A stretch of 28,984 nt of DNA. It comes from Pseudomonadota bacterium (lineage in GTDB: Bacteria; Pseudomonadota; Gammaproteobacteria; Xanthomonadales; Xanthomonadaceae). A model generated the notes under the pieces. That model did no database searches and was not told the DNA's origin. It worked only from the letters and a program-made list of their open reading frames with translations. Made by a program: the position numbers and the translations under genes. The DNA is taken from the NCBI GenBank assembly GCA_023430045.1, contig JAEZCF010000141.1, forward strand, positions 1 through 28,984. Direction: 5' to 3'. This document shows positions 1 through 7,670 of this stretch, piece by piece. How positions within the stretch are numbered: the first letter of the stretch is position 1; every line of letters starts with the position of its first letter.

Positions 1-10
1 ACCCACCACT

Positions 11-60
11 AATCACCCACCCAGGCCAAGCTGCCATCCACCCACCCAGGCCGGTCATCA
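11..60 (-). repeat. GGGTGGGTGAT-type short tandem repeat
   Basis: On the minus strand this stretch carries GGCCTGGGTGGGT twice with a 25-bp period (plus-strand 15-27 and 40-52), flanked by GGGTGAT-type words. It resembles the GGTGGGTGACGAC arrays at 2796-2877 and 27241-27326 in wording and orientation relative to a G-rich strand, but lacks their terminal hairpin in the visible part. The window edge cuts it, so its full size is unknown. Bases 1-124 hold no convincing gene. Confidence 0.5.
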
Positions 61-124
61 CCCGCCAAAGCAAGACGGTCACCAACACCTCCTCCGGCGG
101 CACTGCCTGCCCCAACATGAGAAA

Positions 125-709
125 ATGCCGCGCATGAATGCTGCTTCGCCCTCGCAGTCCACCGCCCGCGGCACCGGCCGCCGTACCCTGCTGCTGCTCT
201 TCGCCGTGTTCTTCGGGGCAATGACGCTGGCCGCCGTGCTGCGCTTTTCGGGCTGGCAACCCGCCGGCCATCGCAACGTCGGCCAACTGCTGCAGCCGCC
301 GGTGGACCTGCGCGCGCAGCCGCCCCTGCTGGCCAGTGGCACGCCCTACACCTGGAAGAGCGAAGACAAGACCTGGCGCATCCTCGTCGCGCCTCCTGCC
401 GGCTGCAATGAATCATGCGTCACTTTGTCGCAGGGACTGCTCAAGGTGTGGCAGCTGTTTGGCCATAACGCCGATAATGTGGAGATCCTCTGGCTGGGGG
501 TGCCGCCGGCGCCGCTGGCCGGGGCGCCCGCGCTGCGCGAGCTGGCTCCGTCGCCGGCCCTGCGCGCGGCCTTGCCCGGGGTCGACGATCCGGCCGGCGT
601 GCCGGTCTATGTAGTCGATCCGAACGGCTTCGTGATCATGCGCCATGCGCCCGGCACCGATCTCGGTGGCCTGCGCAAGGACATGGCCACGCTGCTGAAA
701 CTGAAGTGA
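125..709 (+). CDS. Membrane-anchored thioredoxin/SCO-like protein of the cytochrome oxidase assembly cluster
   Basis: This 194-residue protein has one N-terminal membrane segment (about residues 21-40) and a periplasmic domain. After a beta-strand-like stretch it carries CNESC (C94, C98), a CxxxC arrangement like that of SCO copper chaperones. Its C-terminal part (VPVYVVDPNGFVIMRH onward) resembles the strand and helix that end thioredoxin folds. I do not see the SCO copper-binding histidine clearly. Proteobacteria commonly carry a protein of this layout between SURF1 and ctaA. A role in oxidase or copper-site assembly is inferred from that position. It ends 10 bases before ctaA, so the two are probably co-transcribed. 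Neither ATG (125 or 134) has a strong ribosome binding site, so the start is uncertain by three codons. Confidence 0.8.
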   Translation: MPRMNAASPSQSTARGTGRRTLLLLFAVFFGAMTLAAVLRFSGWQPAGHRNVGQLLQPPVDLRAQPPLLASGTPYTWKSEDKTWRILVAPPAGCNESCVTLSQGLLKVWQLFGHNADNVEILWLGVPPAPLAGAPALRELAPSPALRAALPGVDDPAGVPVYVVDPNGFVIMRHAPGTDLGGLRKDMATLLKLK

Positions 710-719
710 GTCCTGTTTG

Positions 720-1883
720 ATGAGCCTTTCCGCGCGCCCGGCGCTGCACCGCAACTTCCATCGCCTGGCGTGGTTCGCGATGATCATGACCGCGAGCACC
801 ATCATGTTTGGTGCGTTCGTGCGGCTGTCCGATGCCGGCCTGAGCTGCCCGGACTGGCCCACCTGTTACGGACAGGCCACCTGGCCCTCCCACGTGGATG
901 AAACCATCGGTCATCCGGCGGCGGATATCCGCCCGCTGGAAACCCACAAGGCGTGGCGCGAACAGGTGCACCGCTTCCTGGCGGGCGCGCTGGGCATCGA
1001 AATCCTCACCCTGGCACTGCTGGCCACGCGCCGCCGTCGGTTCGGCAGCGTCGCGGTCGTCTCGGCATGCGTGCTGGTGGCTGCCGGCATACCGCTGTAC
1101 ATGATGGGATGGCATGCCACGGCCAGTGTCCTGGCCATCGCCGGCGAGGCGATCCTGCTGCTGGCCGCGCTCAGATGGAACAACCTCGATCTTTCGCGTG
1201 CGGCATTGTTGACGCTGGCAGTGGTGATCTTCCAGGCCCTGCTCGGCATGTGGACGGTCACACTGTTGCTCAAGCCGATCGTGGTGATGGGCCACCTGCT
1301 GGGCGGCATGCTGATGTTCGGCATGCTGGTGTGGATGGCCTGGCGTGCCACGCACCTGCCGATCACGCTGGCCGAAGCGCCGAAACTGAAATGGCTGCTG
1401 CGCATCGGCGTTGCCGTGCTGGTCATGCAGATCGCGCTCGGCGGCTGGGTCAGCGCCAATTACGCGGCGCTGGCCTGTGGCGGTGGCAGCGCTTCGCTGG
1501 ACAACTTCCCGCGGTGTGCGAACCAGTGGTGGCCGCAGCAGAACTATGCCGAAGGCTTCACCCTGTGGCGTGGCATCGGCGTGGACTATGAAGGCGGCAT
1601 CCTCGATGGCGCGTCGCGCATCGCGATCCAGATGGGCCATCGGATGTTCGCGATCGTGGTTGCAGCCTATCTGCTGTGGCTGGCGCTGCGCCTGTTCCGC
1701 GTGCCCAGCATGCGCGGCTGGGCGACCGCGCTGATCGCCGTGCTGGTCGCCCAGGTCACCTTGGGCATCCTCAACGTCAAGCTCGCCCTGCCACTGGCGG
1801 TGGCGGTGATGCACAACGGGGGCGCCGTGCTGCTGCTGTTCGTGATGGTCAGCCTGCTGGCGCGACTGCGCGCACCGGACTGA
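720..1883 (+). CDS. ctaA: Heme A synthase (COX15/CtaA family)
   Basis: This polytopic inner-membrane protein oxidises the C8 methyl group of heme O to a formyl group, making heme A for aa3-type cytochrome oxidase. It is 387 residues with about eight hydrophobic segments in two similar halves. Likely heme-ligand histidines are visible in the first half (H76 and H84, in THKAWREQVHRF) and in GHRMF and MHNGG of the second. Cysteine pairs occur in CPDWPTC (C43, C49) and in the loop containing ACGGGS and FPRC, as in CtaA proteins with a paired-cysteine loop. The ATG at 720 is preferred over the TTG at 717. ctaB follows after four bases, so the two are an operon and act in consecutive heme steps. 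Confidence 0.96.
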   Translation: MSLSARPALHRNFHRLAWFAMIMTASTIMFGAFVRLSDAGLSCPDWPTCYGQATWPSHVDETIGHPAADIRPLETHKAWREQVHRFLAGALGIEILTLALLATRRRRFGSVAVVSACVLVAAGIPLYMMGWHATASVLAIAGEAILLLAALRWNNLDLSRAALLTLAVVIFQALLGMWTVTLLLKPIVVMGHLLGGMLMFGMLVWMAWRATHLPITLAEAPKLKWLLRIGVAVLVMQIALGGWVSANYAALACGGGSASLDNFPRCANQWWPQQNYAEGFTLWRGIGVDYEGGILDGASRIAIQMGHRMFAIVVAAYLLWLALRLFRVPSMRGWATALIAVLVAQVTLGILNVKLALPLAVAVMHNGGAVLLLFVMVSLLARLRAPD

Positions 1884-1887
1884 CGCC

Positions 1888-2778
1888 ATGGCCCGCTACC
1901 GTCAATACTGGGACCTGACCAAACCCAAGGTCGTCGCCCTCATCATCTTCACAGCGCTCGTCGGCATGGTGCTTGCCGTGCCTGGCGTGCCGAGCTGGGA
2001 GCAGGTGCGCCTGGGTGTACTGGGCTTCATCGGCATCTGGCTGGCGGCATCGGCAGCGGCGGCCATCAACCAGCTGCTGGATGCGCAGATCGATGCGCAG
2101 ATGGCGCGCACGTCATGGCGCCCATTGGTGGTCGGCAAGGTCAAGCCGTGGCAGGTGCTGGTATTCGCGGGCATCCTGATCGCGCTGTCCATGACCCTGC
2201 TGGTGGTGTGGGTCAACGTCATTACGGCGGTGCTGACCTTCGCATCGCTGATCGGTTACGCGGTGATCTACACCGTGTACCTGAAGCGTGCCACCTCGCA
2301 GAACATCGTCATCGGCGGGCTGGCCGGTGCGATGCCGCCGATGCTCGGCTGGGCGGCGGTGACCGGCATGCAGACGGCGTCCGACTGGTGGTATTCGGCG
2401 CTGCTGGTGCTGATCATCTTCATCTGGACGCCGCCGCATTTCTGGGCGCTGGCGATCTTCCGCCGCGAGGATTACGCCAAGGCGAAGATCCCGATGCTGC
2501 CGGTGACCCATGGTGTGGTGCATACGCGCCGGCAGATCCTCGCGTACTCGGTGGTGCTGGCGATCATCTGCATGCTGCCCTACGTGGTGGGCATGAGCGG
2601 GCCGTTCTACCTGGGTGGCGCGATCATACTGAACGCCGTGTTTCTCTGGTACGCCTGGCGCATGCAGGACCCGCCGGATGAACTGTTCTCGATGAAGATG
2701 TTCAACTGGTCGGTGGTGTACCTGATGGCGCTGTTCGCCTTCCTGCTGGTGGACCACTGGATACTGCCCTGGGTGTAA
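1888..2778 (+). CDS. ctaB: Protoheme IX farnesyltransferase (heme O synthase)
   Basis: This membrane prenyltransferase of the UbiA superfamily transfers a farnesyl group to heme B, making heme O, the substrate of CtaA encoded just upstream. The 296-residue length is typical. The first aspartate-rich motif is clear (N61, D65, D69, then MARTSWRP with R74), and the second signature includes YLKRATSQNIVIGG and the loop EDYAKAKIPMLPV. About eight to nine membrane segments are predicted by eye. It starts four bases after ctaA, which implies one mRNA and possible translational coupling. It is the last gene of this cluster: a repeat array and a convergent transporter gene follow. Confidence 0.97.
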   Translation: MARYRQYWDLTKPKVVALIIFTALVGMVLAVPGVPSWEQVRLGVLGFIGIWLAASAAAAINQLLDAQIDAQMARTSWRPLVVGKVKPWQVLVFAGILIALSMTLLVVWVNVITAVLTFASLIGYAVIYTVYLKRATSQNIVIGGLAGAMPPMLGWAAVTGMQTASDWWYSALLVLIIFIWTPPHFWALAIFRREDYAKAKIPMLPVTHGVVHTRRQILAYSVVLAIICMLPYVVGMSGPFYLGGAIILNAVFLWYAWRMQDPPDELFSMKMFNWSVVYLMALFAFLLVDHWILPWV

Positions 2779-2795
2779 GGCCCGTTCCTCGCGGA

Positions 2796-2877
2796 CGACG
2801 ACTCAGGGGATGACGACTCTGCTGGGTGATGACTCAGGGGCTGACGACTTTGGTGGGTGACGACCGTTGGTCGTCAC
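2796..2877 (+). repeat. GACGAC tandem array (15/16-bp units) ending in a hairpin
   Basis: Five units beginning GAYGAC start at intervals of 15, 16, 15 and 16 bases (seven-base cores at 2796, 2811, 2827, 2842, 2858). Alternate units match each other best (GACGACTCAGGGGAT with GATGACTCAGGGGCT; GACGACTCTGCTGGGT with GACGACTTTGGTGGGT), so the real unit is a 31-bp dimer. The last unit runs into a perfect hairpin: GTGACGAC (2857-2864), loop CGTTG, GTCGTCAC (2870-2877). The same terminal module appears at 6870-6893 and 27304-27326. The array lies between the convergent ctaB and transporter genes. The hairpin has no T-run, so a terminator role is unproven. Confidence 0.75.
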
Positions 2878-2991
2878 GCTCTCCGCCGGTCGACTCCGGC
2901 AACCGCTGTGCCAGCTCTTGTGGAGCCGACCCCCGGCCAGCTGGACGTTGTGCCCAGCGATTCCAACGACGGCCGGGCAGGAGGGTCGCCT

Positions 2992-3963
2992 CTAACCGCC
3001 TCGACGCGCATACCGCTGCGCGATGACGCCACAGACGATCAGCTGGATCTGGTGGTAGATCATCACCGGCAGCACGATGGCCCCCAGGCTGCCGCCGGCG
3101 AACAGCACCTTGGCAATCGGCACGCCGGTGGCCAGGCTCTTCTTCGAACCGCAGAACACGATGGCGATCTCGTCCTCGCGGTTGAAATGCAACCGGCGCG
3201 CGATCAGGGTGATCAGCGGCATGGCGATACCCAGCAGGACCGCCGCGATCACCGCGACCGTGAACAATGAAAGCAGCGGCGTCTTCGACCACAGCCCTTC
3301 GGTGACCGCCTCGCCGAACGCCGAATACACCACCAGCAGGATGGTGCCCTGGTCGGTGTAGCGCAGCATCGCGCGCTGGCGCTCCACCCAACGGGCGATC
3401 CACGGCCGCAGCAGATGACCAGCGACGAACGGCACCAGCAGCTGCAGCATGATGCTGCCGATGGCCTGCAGGGGATTGTGCAGTCCGCCCTGCGTGCCCG
3501 CGAGCACGGTCAGCAGCAGCGGCGTAAGGAACACGCCGAGGATGCTCGACAGCGACGCGCTGCATACAGCGGCGGGGACATTGCCATGCGCCATCGATGT
3601 AAAGGCGATGGATGACTGTACGGTGGAGGGCAGGGTGCACAGGAACAGCACGCCCAGGTACAGCTCGGGTGTCAGCAGCCAGCCGGACAGCGGATGGAAC
3701 AGCAGTCCCAGCAGCGGAAACAGCACGAACGTACAGGTCAGGATGACCAGGTGCAGCCGCCAATGCAGCATGCCGCCGATCACCGCTTCGCGCGGCAGAC
3801 GCGCACCATGCAGGAAGAACAGCAGCGCGATGGCGATGTTGGTGAGGTCATCGAGCACCATCGAAGCGGCGCCCTTCATCGGCAACAGCGATGCCAGCAG
3901 CACGGTACCCAGCAGGGTCAGGGTGAAATTGTCCGGCCGCAGTCGCGACCACCGATGAGTCAT
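2992..3963 (-). CDS. Bile acid:sodium symporter-family (SBF-like, YfeH-type) transporter
   Basis: This 323-residue protein is almost wholly hydrophobic, with about nine to ten membrane segments, and resembles the SBF-like branch of the bile acid:sodium symporter superfamily (E. coli YfeH type). Landmarks are GARLPREAVIGG after the first helices, LPSTVQSSIAFTSMAHGN in the middle, and FCGSKKSLATGVPIAKVLF near the C-terminus, a stretch typical of the family. The substrate of these proteins is mostly unknown, and the sequence does not reveal it. The ATG at 3963 has a GGAG ribosome binding site nine bases upstream. It lies downstream of dnaG on the same strand, but a strong terminator stands between, so it is probably transcribed separately. 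Confidence 0.85.
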   Translation of the reverse strand: MTHRWSRLRPDNFTLTLLGTVLLASLLPMKGAASMVLDDLTNIAIALLFFLHGARLPREAVIGGMLHWRLHLVILTCTFVLFPLLGLLFHPLSGWLLTPELYLGVLFLCTLPSTVQSSIAFTSMAHGNVPAAVCSASLSSILGVFLTPLLLTVLAGTQGGLHNPLQAIGSIMLQLLVPFVAGHLLRPWIARWVERQRAMLRYTDQGTILLVVYSAFGEAVTEGLWSKTPLLSLFTVAVIAAVLLGIAMPLITLIARRLHFNREDEIAIVFCGSKKSLATGVPIAKVLFAGGSLGAIVLPVMIYHQIQLIVCGVIAQRYARRGG

Positions 3964-3980
3964 GGTGTAAAGGCTCCGAT

Positions 3981-4027
3981 AAAAAGGGGACGGAGGTGGT
4001 TAATTGTAATTAACCACCTCCGTCCCC
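3981..4027 (-). terminator. Rho-independent terminator of dnaG (42-bp perfect palindrome)
   Basis: Two perfectly complementary 20-base arms (3986-4005 and 4008-4027) are separated by two bases. Read on the minus strand, the stem is followed directly by TTTTT (3985-3981). It begins 12 bases after the dnaG stop codon and ends before the transporter start, so it should stop dnaG transcripts. The arms contain GGGGACGGAGG, a word I associate with REP-like palindromes in other proteobacteria, so it may be a captured mobile palindrome. Confidence 0.85.
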
Positions 4028-4038
4028 CTGTTCTGGGG

Positions 4039-5778
4039 TTACAGGCGGATGCTGGCACGGGCTTTCAGCAGTTCGCGCAGTTCGTATTTGTCGGTATCGT
4101 CCAGGCCCTGCGCGCGCTGCTTTGACAGCAGTTCGTCCAGGCGCTGCAGCAGCAGCTGCTTTTCCAACTGCGCCACCGCGTCATGCAGTTCCTGGGTCCA
4201 CATCGCTTCGTCGCCGGCAAGGCTCTGGGCGGCCAGGGTATGCAGTGACGCCTGGTCTTCGCGCCCGTCGAAGTGTTCCAGCAGGGCGCCGGTGCTGATA
4301 TCCGGACGCTGTTCCACCAGCGACAGCAGTTCCAGCAGCAGATCGACGCCGGGCAGGCGCAGGCCGTGGAAGTGGTGCTGCCCACCCAGCGTCAGTGCCA
4401 GCGATGGTTGCTGCAGCAGGATGGTGATCGCCGCGCGTACCAGGCTGCGCCGTGCGGTGGGCTGGATCGTGCGGGACGCCGCACGTGGTGGCGTTGCCGG
4501 GCGGGCGGGTGCGTTGCTGCCTCCCAGTCCGGTCATCTGTGCAAGCTGCTGCTTCATCAGATCGCCGAATGCACCGTCGGGAATCTGCGCCAGCATCGGC
4601 CGGGCGCGTTCGGCCAGGCGTGCCTTGCCGTCCAGCGTACCGAGGTTGATCTCGCGGCTGAGCTCGTCGAAGAAGAACTGCGACAGCGGCGTGGCCTGTT
4701 TCAGGCGTTCGTCGAAGGCATCGGCCCCTTCCTTGCGCACGATGCTGTCCGGGTCCTCGCCGTCGGGCAGGAACAGGAAGAACGCCTGGCGGCCATCCTT
4801 CATGCGTGGCAGCACCGACTCCAGCGCCTTCCAGCCCGCACGGCGGCCAGCAGCATCACCATCGAAGCAGAAGAACACATCCGGCGCGTTGCGGAACAAC
4901 AGCTCGGCATGCTCCGGTGTGGTCGCCGTGCCCAGCGTGGCCACTGCCTGGGTGACCCCGAACTGGAACAGCGACACCACGTCCATGTAGCCCTCGACCA
5001 CGATCAGGCGTTCGATCTTCTGGTTCGCCTGGCGCACCTGCCACAGGCCGTACAGTTCGCGGCCCTTGTGGAACAACGCGGTTTCGGGTGAATTGAGGTA
5101 CTTCGGGCCGTCGTCCTTTTCGAAGACGCGGCCGCCAAACGCGATCACCCTCCCGCGGCGGTCGAAGATCGGGAACATCACCCGGTCGCGGAACTTGTCG
5201 TAGACGTGGCCACGGTCGTTCTTTGAAAACAGTCCGGCGCGGTCGAGCAGCTTCATCCGCCGCTCGTCCTTGCCCAGTGCATCGCGCAGGCCGCTGTAGC
5301 CATCCGGCGCGTAGCCGATCTGGAAACGTGCGCGGTTTTCTTCGTCCACGCCGCGCCCGTCCAGATAGGCGCGGGCCTTGTCGCTGTCCTGCAGGTGTTT
5401 CTGGAAGAAGCGCGTGGCCGCATCCAGCGCGGAATACAGTTCGCGGCTGTCGTCCTGCTGCTGCGCACTGCGTGGATTCTCGCTGCGCGGAAGCTCCATG
5501 CCGACCCGCTTGGCCAGTTCATCCACCGCATCCAGGAATTCCAGGCGGTCGTAGTTCATCAGGAAGCTGATGGCGGTGCCGTGCGCGCCGCAGCCGAAGC
5601 AGTGATAGAACTGCTTGGTCGGCGATACCGTGAACGATGCCGAACGTTCGTCGTGGAACGGACAGCGCGCGGCATATTCCTTGCCCTGGCGCTTCAGCGG
5701 AACGCGGCTGCCCACCACCTCGACAATGTCGGAGCGGGCAAGCAGATCGTCGATGAAAGCGTCGGGAATGCGGGCCAT
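4039..5778 (-). CDS. dnaG: DNA primase
   Basis: DnaG makes RNA primers for lagging-strand and origin DNA synthesis and binds the replicative helicase. All domains are present in 579 residues. The N-terminal CHC2 zinc ribbon uses C39, H42, C60 and C63 (CPFH and CFGC). The catalytic core includes the TOPRIM fold with E262 (VVEGYMDVV) and D306/D308 (FDGDAAG). The C-terminal 140 or so residues match the helicase-binding region in position. The ATG at 5778 starts the conserved MARIPDAFIDDLL; an in-frame GTG at 5784 is an alternative. It lies 57 bases after the yihY-type gene on the same strand and is the last gene of the rpsU-yqeY-yihY-dnaG run. rpoD, which follows dnaG in many genomes, is not the next gene here. 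Confidence 0.97.
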   Translation of the reverse strand: MARIPDAFIDDLLARSDIVEVVGSRVPLKRQGKEYAARCPFHDERSASFTVSPTKQFYHCFGCGAHGTAISFLMNYDRLEFLDAVDELAKRVGMELPRSENPRSAQQQDDSRELYSALDAATRFFQKHLQDSDKARAYLDGRGVDEENRARFQIGYAPDGYSGLRDALGKDERRMKLLDRAGLFSKNDRGHVYDKFRDRVMFPIFDRRGRVIAFGGRVFEKDDGPKYLNSPETALFHKGRELYGLWQVRQANQKIERLIVVEGYMDVVSLFQFGVTQAVATLGTATTPEHAELLFRNAPDVFFCFDGDAAGRRAGWKALESVLPRMKDGRQAFFLFLPDGEDPDSIVRKEGADAFDERLKQATPLSQFFFDELSREINLGTLDGKARLAERARPMLAQIPDGAFGDLMKQQLAQMTGLGGSNAPARPATPPRAASRTIQPTARRSLVRAAITILLQQPSLALTLGGQHHFHGLRLPGVDLLLELLSLVEQRPDISTGALLEHFDGREDQASLHTLAAQSLAGDEAMWTQELHDAVAQLEKQLLLQRLDELLSKQRAQGLDDTDKYELRELLKARASIRL

Positions 5779-5835
5779 GACCACCAGCGGGGCACCGCCG
5801 TGAGGCGGCGCGGGGCGAACGAACGGTCGCCTAGT

Positions 5836-6801
5836 TTACCCGTTGGCGGGTGTCTCGCCCGGCTGCGGCGGGGGGATTCCGGCGGCGGCCAGCCGATGGT
5901 GGGCACGCAGCCGCTCGTCGATGACCGAGGTCATCAGCGCGCCGATGAAGAACACCACCATCGCGTAGTAGATCCAGACCAGCGAGATGACCAGCGCCCC
6001 CATCGAGCCGTAGGCGCTGCCCGGAGCCACCTGGGCGATGTAGACGCCGATGCCGTAACGCCCCAGCGCGAACAGCGCCGAGGTGATGGCACCGCCGATG
6101 AAGGCCTGCCGCCACTCCACGCGCCGGTCCGGCAGGTAGTGGTACATGAAGGCGAAAGCCACCGTGTACAGCAGCAGGGTGCTCAGATAACCGAGTGCGG
6201 GCAACAGCGAGGGCAGCTGTGCGAAGGCGACCTGCAGCATGGTGGTGGCGGTCATCGACACCACCAGCAGGAAGCCGAGCGCCAGCACCACACCGAAGGA
6301 GAACACGCGCTTGCGCAGCCAGGCCACCAGGCCGTCCAGCCGCTCGCCGCTGGTACGGAAGATCAGGTTCAGCGCGTTCTGCAGCTGGGCGAACACCGCC
6401 GTGGCACCGACGAACAGCAGCAGGGTGCTCCAGATGCCGGCCAGCGAGCCGATGTCCGGCTGGTCATCGGCATTCTGCAGCACGGTCTCCGCTACCGTCG
6501 CCACACTGGTGCCGGCCGTGGTGCCAATCTGCTCGACCAGTGCCTGCTGGGCGGGCGGATACAGCGAAGCGGTCAGCCACAGCAGCAGCACCAATAGCGG
6601 TGCCATCGACAGCAGTGCATAGAAGGACACTGCAGCCGCCTGACTCAGTACGTCCACTTCCAGGAAGCGGTTGACCACCGCCATGGGGAAGCTGCGCTGC
6701 AGGCGGTCGACATACTTGCGCATCGAGGCCGGCACGCCCTTGTGCGGGGTCGCGGTGTGGGTATCGGGATTGGGATCGGGGAGGGGAGTCGATTCAGCCA
6801 T
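5836..6801 (-). CDS. YihY/BrkB-family inner membrane protein
   Basis: This 321-residue protein has the YihY/UPF0761 layout: a cytoplasmic N-terminus, SQAAAVSFYALLSMAPLLVLLLW near the first helix, about six membrane segments, and the signature PGSAYGSMGALVISLVWIYY near the C-terminus. The family was once annotated as ribonuclease BN, which is no longer accepted; its true role is unclear, with transport or envelope functions proposed. The C-terminal tail is proline-rich. The start at 6801 has no obvious ribosome binding site, so a start nearer the conserved region (residue 27, MRKYVDRL) is possible. It sits between yqeY and dnaG on the same strand, an insertion relative to the usual rpsU-dnaG arrangement. 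Confidence 0.88.
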   Translation of the reverse strand: MAESTPLPDPNPDTHTATPHKGVPASMRKYVDRLQRSFPMAVVNRFLEVDVLSQAAAVSFYALLSMAPLLVLLLWLTASLYPPAQQALVEQIGTTAGTSVATVAETVLQNADDQPDIGSLAGIWSTLLLFVGATAVFAQLQNALNLIFRTSGERLDGLVAWLRKRVFSFGVVLALGFLLVVSMTATTMLQVAFAQLPSLLPALGYLSTLLLYTVAFAFMYHYLPDRRVEWRQAFIGGAITSALFALGRYGIGVYIAQVAPGSAYGSMGALVISLVWIYYAMVVFFIGALMTSVIDERLRAHHRLAAAGIPPPQPGETPANG

Positions 6802-6869
6802 GGGCGCTTTTTAACAGGCGCAGGCCGAAGAACGGGTGAAGCGGTGCCCCTCATTCGCGACAGGTACCT

Positions 6870-6893
6870 GGTGGGTGACGATTGTTGGTCGTC
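6870..6893 (+). repeat. Single GGTGGGTGACG hairpin module
   Basis: One copy of the terminal module found at the ends of the arrays at 2796-2877 and 27241-27326, here with two C-to-T changes in the core (GGTGGGTGACGATTGTTGG) followed by TCGTC. The stem is weakened by these changes. It lies upstream of the yihY-type gene, on the opposite strand, without visible tandem units. Confidence 0.6.
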
Positions 6894-6927
6894 CCTTGTG
6901 TGCCAGTCGCGACAGTGGTGGAACAGC

Positions 6928-7054
6928 GACCCGACCAACGGTCGGGTCCCACCAGGGCAGGGCCGGGACCCAGCCGTGCAGGATCGCGCCCCGCCCGCGC
7001 AGGTCGGACCGCATCAGGCAGTATCGGAGCACACCAGGGCAGGGTCGGGACCCA
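6928..7054 (+). repeat. GC-rich inverted and direct repeats between yqeY and yihY
   Basis: A perfect hairpin occurs at 6928-6948 (GACCCGACC, loop AAC, GGTCGGGTC), overlapping another pairing of GGGTCCC with GGGACCC (6944-6971). A 22-base word beginning ACCAGGGCAGGG and ending GGGACCCA occurs at 6951-6972 and again at 7033-7054 with one mismatch. The whole 6802-7087 gap has no supported gene and is built mostly of these elements. They resemble REP-like DNA but lack the GTAG head. Confidence 0.6.
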
Positions 7055-7087
7055 CCAGGACCGAAAAAGCTTCCGCCAGAAGCAGAA

Positions 7088-7534
7088 TCAGCCGGCGAGC
7101 TGCTGCTTCACCAGCTTCGACACCAGGCCCATGTCGGCCTGGCCAGCCAGCTTCGGCTTCAGCGCGCCCATCAGCTTGCCCATGTCAGCCGGGGAGGCTG
7201 CGCCGGTCTCGGCGATGGCCGCCTTGATGGCCGACACGATCTCCGCCTCGCCCATCTTCGCCGGCAGATACTGTTCGATCACGACCATTTCCGCGCGTTC
7301 GATCCCGGCCAGATCTTCACGGTTGGCCGCTTCGAACTGGCTGATCGAATCCTTGCGCTGCTTGACCATCCGGTCCAGCACGGCGATCACGGCGGCATCG
7401 TCCACTTCGATGCGTTCGTCGACTTCCTTTTGCTTGATGGCGGCGTTGATCAGGCGGATAACGCCCAGCTTCTGCTTCTCGCCCGCCTTCATGGCGGCCT
7501 TCATGTCTTCGGTGAGCTTCAGCTTCAGGCTCAT
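7088..7534 (-). CDS. yqeY: GatB/YqeY domain-containing protein
   Basis: This 148-residue protein matches the YqeY family in full: MSLKLKLTEDMKAAMKAGEK at the N-terminus, the central VIEQYLPAKM, and a C-terminal helical tail ending LVSKLVKQQLAG. The family resembles the tail domain of the GatB subunit of Asp/Glu-tRNA amidotransferase, but no GatA or GatC partner is nearby; binding to tRNA or translation factors is a guess from homology. The ATG at 7534 has GAGGTG four bases upstream, which fixes the start well inside a longer open frame. It lies 136 bases after rpsU on the same strand, with several hairpins between. Confidence 0.95.
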   Translation of the reverse strand: MSLKLKLTEDMKAAMKAGEKQKLGVIRLINAAIKQKEVDERIEVDDAAVIAVLDRMVKQRKDSISQFEAANREDLAGIERAEMVVIEQYLPAKMGEAEIVSAIKAAIAETGAASPADMGKLMGALKPKLAGQADMGLVSKLVKQQLAG

Positions 7535-7592
7535 GGGGCACCTCGTGTGTCGATGATCGTGGCAGGAAAACCGGGTCGGAACCCGGGAACGC

Positions 7593-7655
7593 AAAAAGCC
7601 GGCGACGCTCGCGCGTGCCGGCTTCGACCTCACCGCGACAGGCAGGGCCTGTCGC
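7593..7655 (-). terminator. Tandem hairpins with U-tract after rpsU
   Basis: On the minus strand the rpsU stop codon is followed by a perfect hairpin (GCGACAGGC, loop 3, GCCTGTCGC; 7655-7635) and then a second one (AAGCCGGC paired with GCCGGCTT; 7624-7596) ending in a T-run to 7593, the form of a rho-independent terminator. Since yqeY continues on the same strand, this may be a partial terminator or processing site that keeps rpsU mRNA more abundant than the downstream genes. A third hairpin (7571-7586) lies before the yqeY ribosome binding site. Confidence 0.8.
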
Positions 7656-7670
7656 CATGAGTGCGTCCGA

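Noticed and set aside
2779..2991. A gene in the gap between ctaB and the transporter
   Set aside because: Open frames here run through the repeat array, have no ribosome binding site and encode repeat-derived sequence.
3986..4027. Possible transposon or insertion-sequence end
   Set aside because: Both arms are adjacent with only two bases between, and no transposase or target duplication is visible. A terminator explains the T-run.
5395..6597. A 400-codon plus-strand frame across dnaG and the yihY-type gene
   Set aside because: It spans two well-supported minus-strand genes and has a His/Gln/Arg-rich shadow composition.
5836..6801. Ribonuclease BN
   Set aside because: This old label for YihY-family proteins was assigned to the wrong gene; RNase BN is a soluble metallo-hydrolase, and this is a membrane protein.
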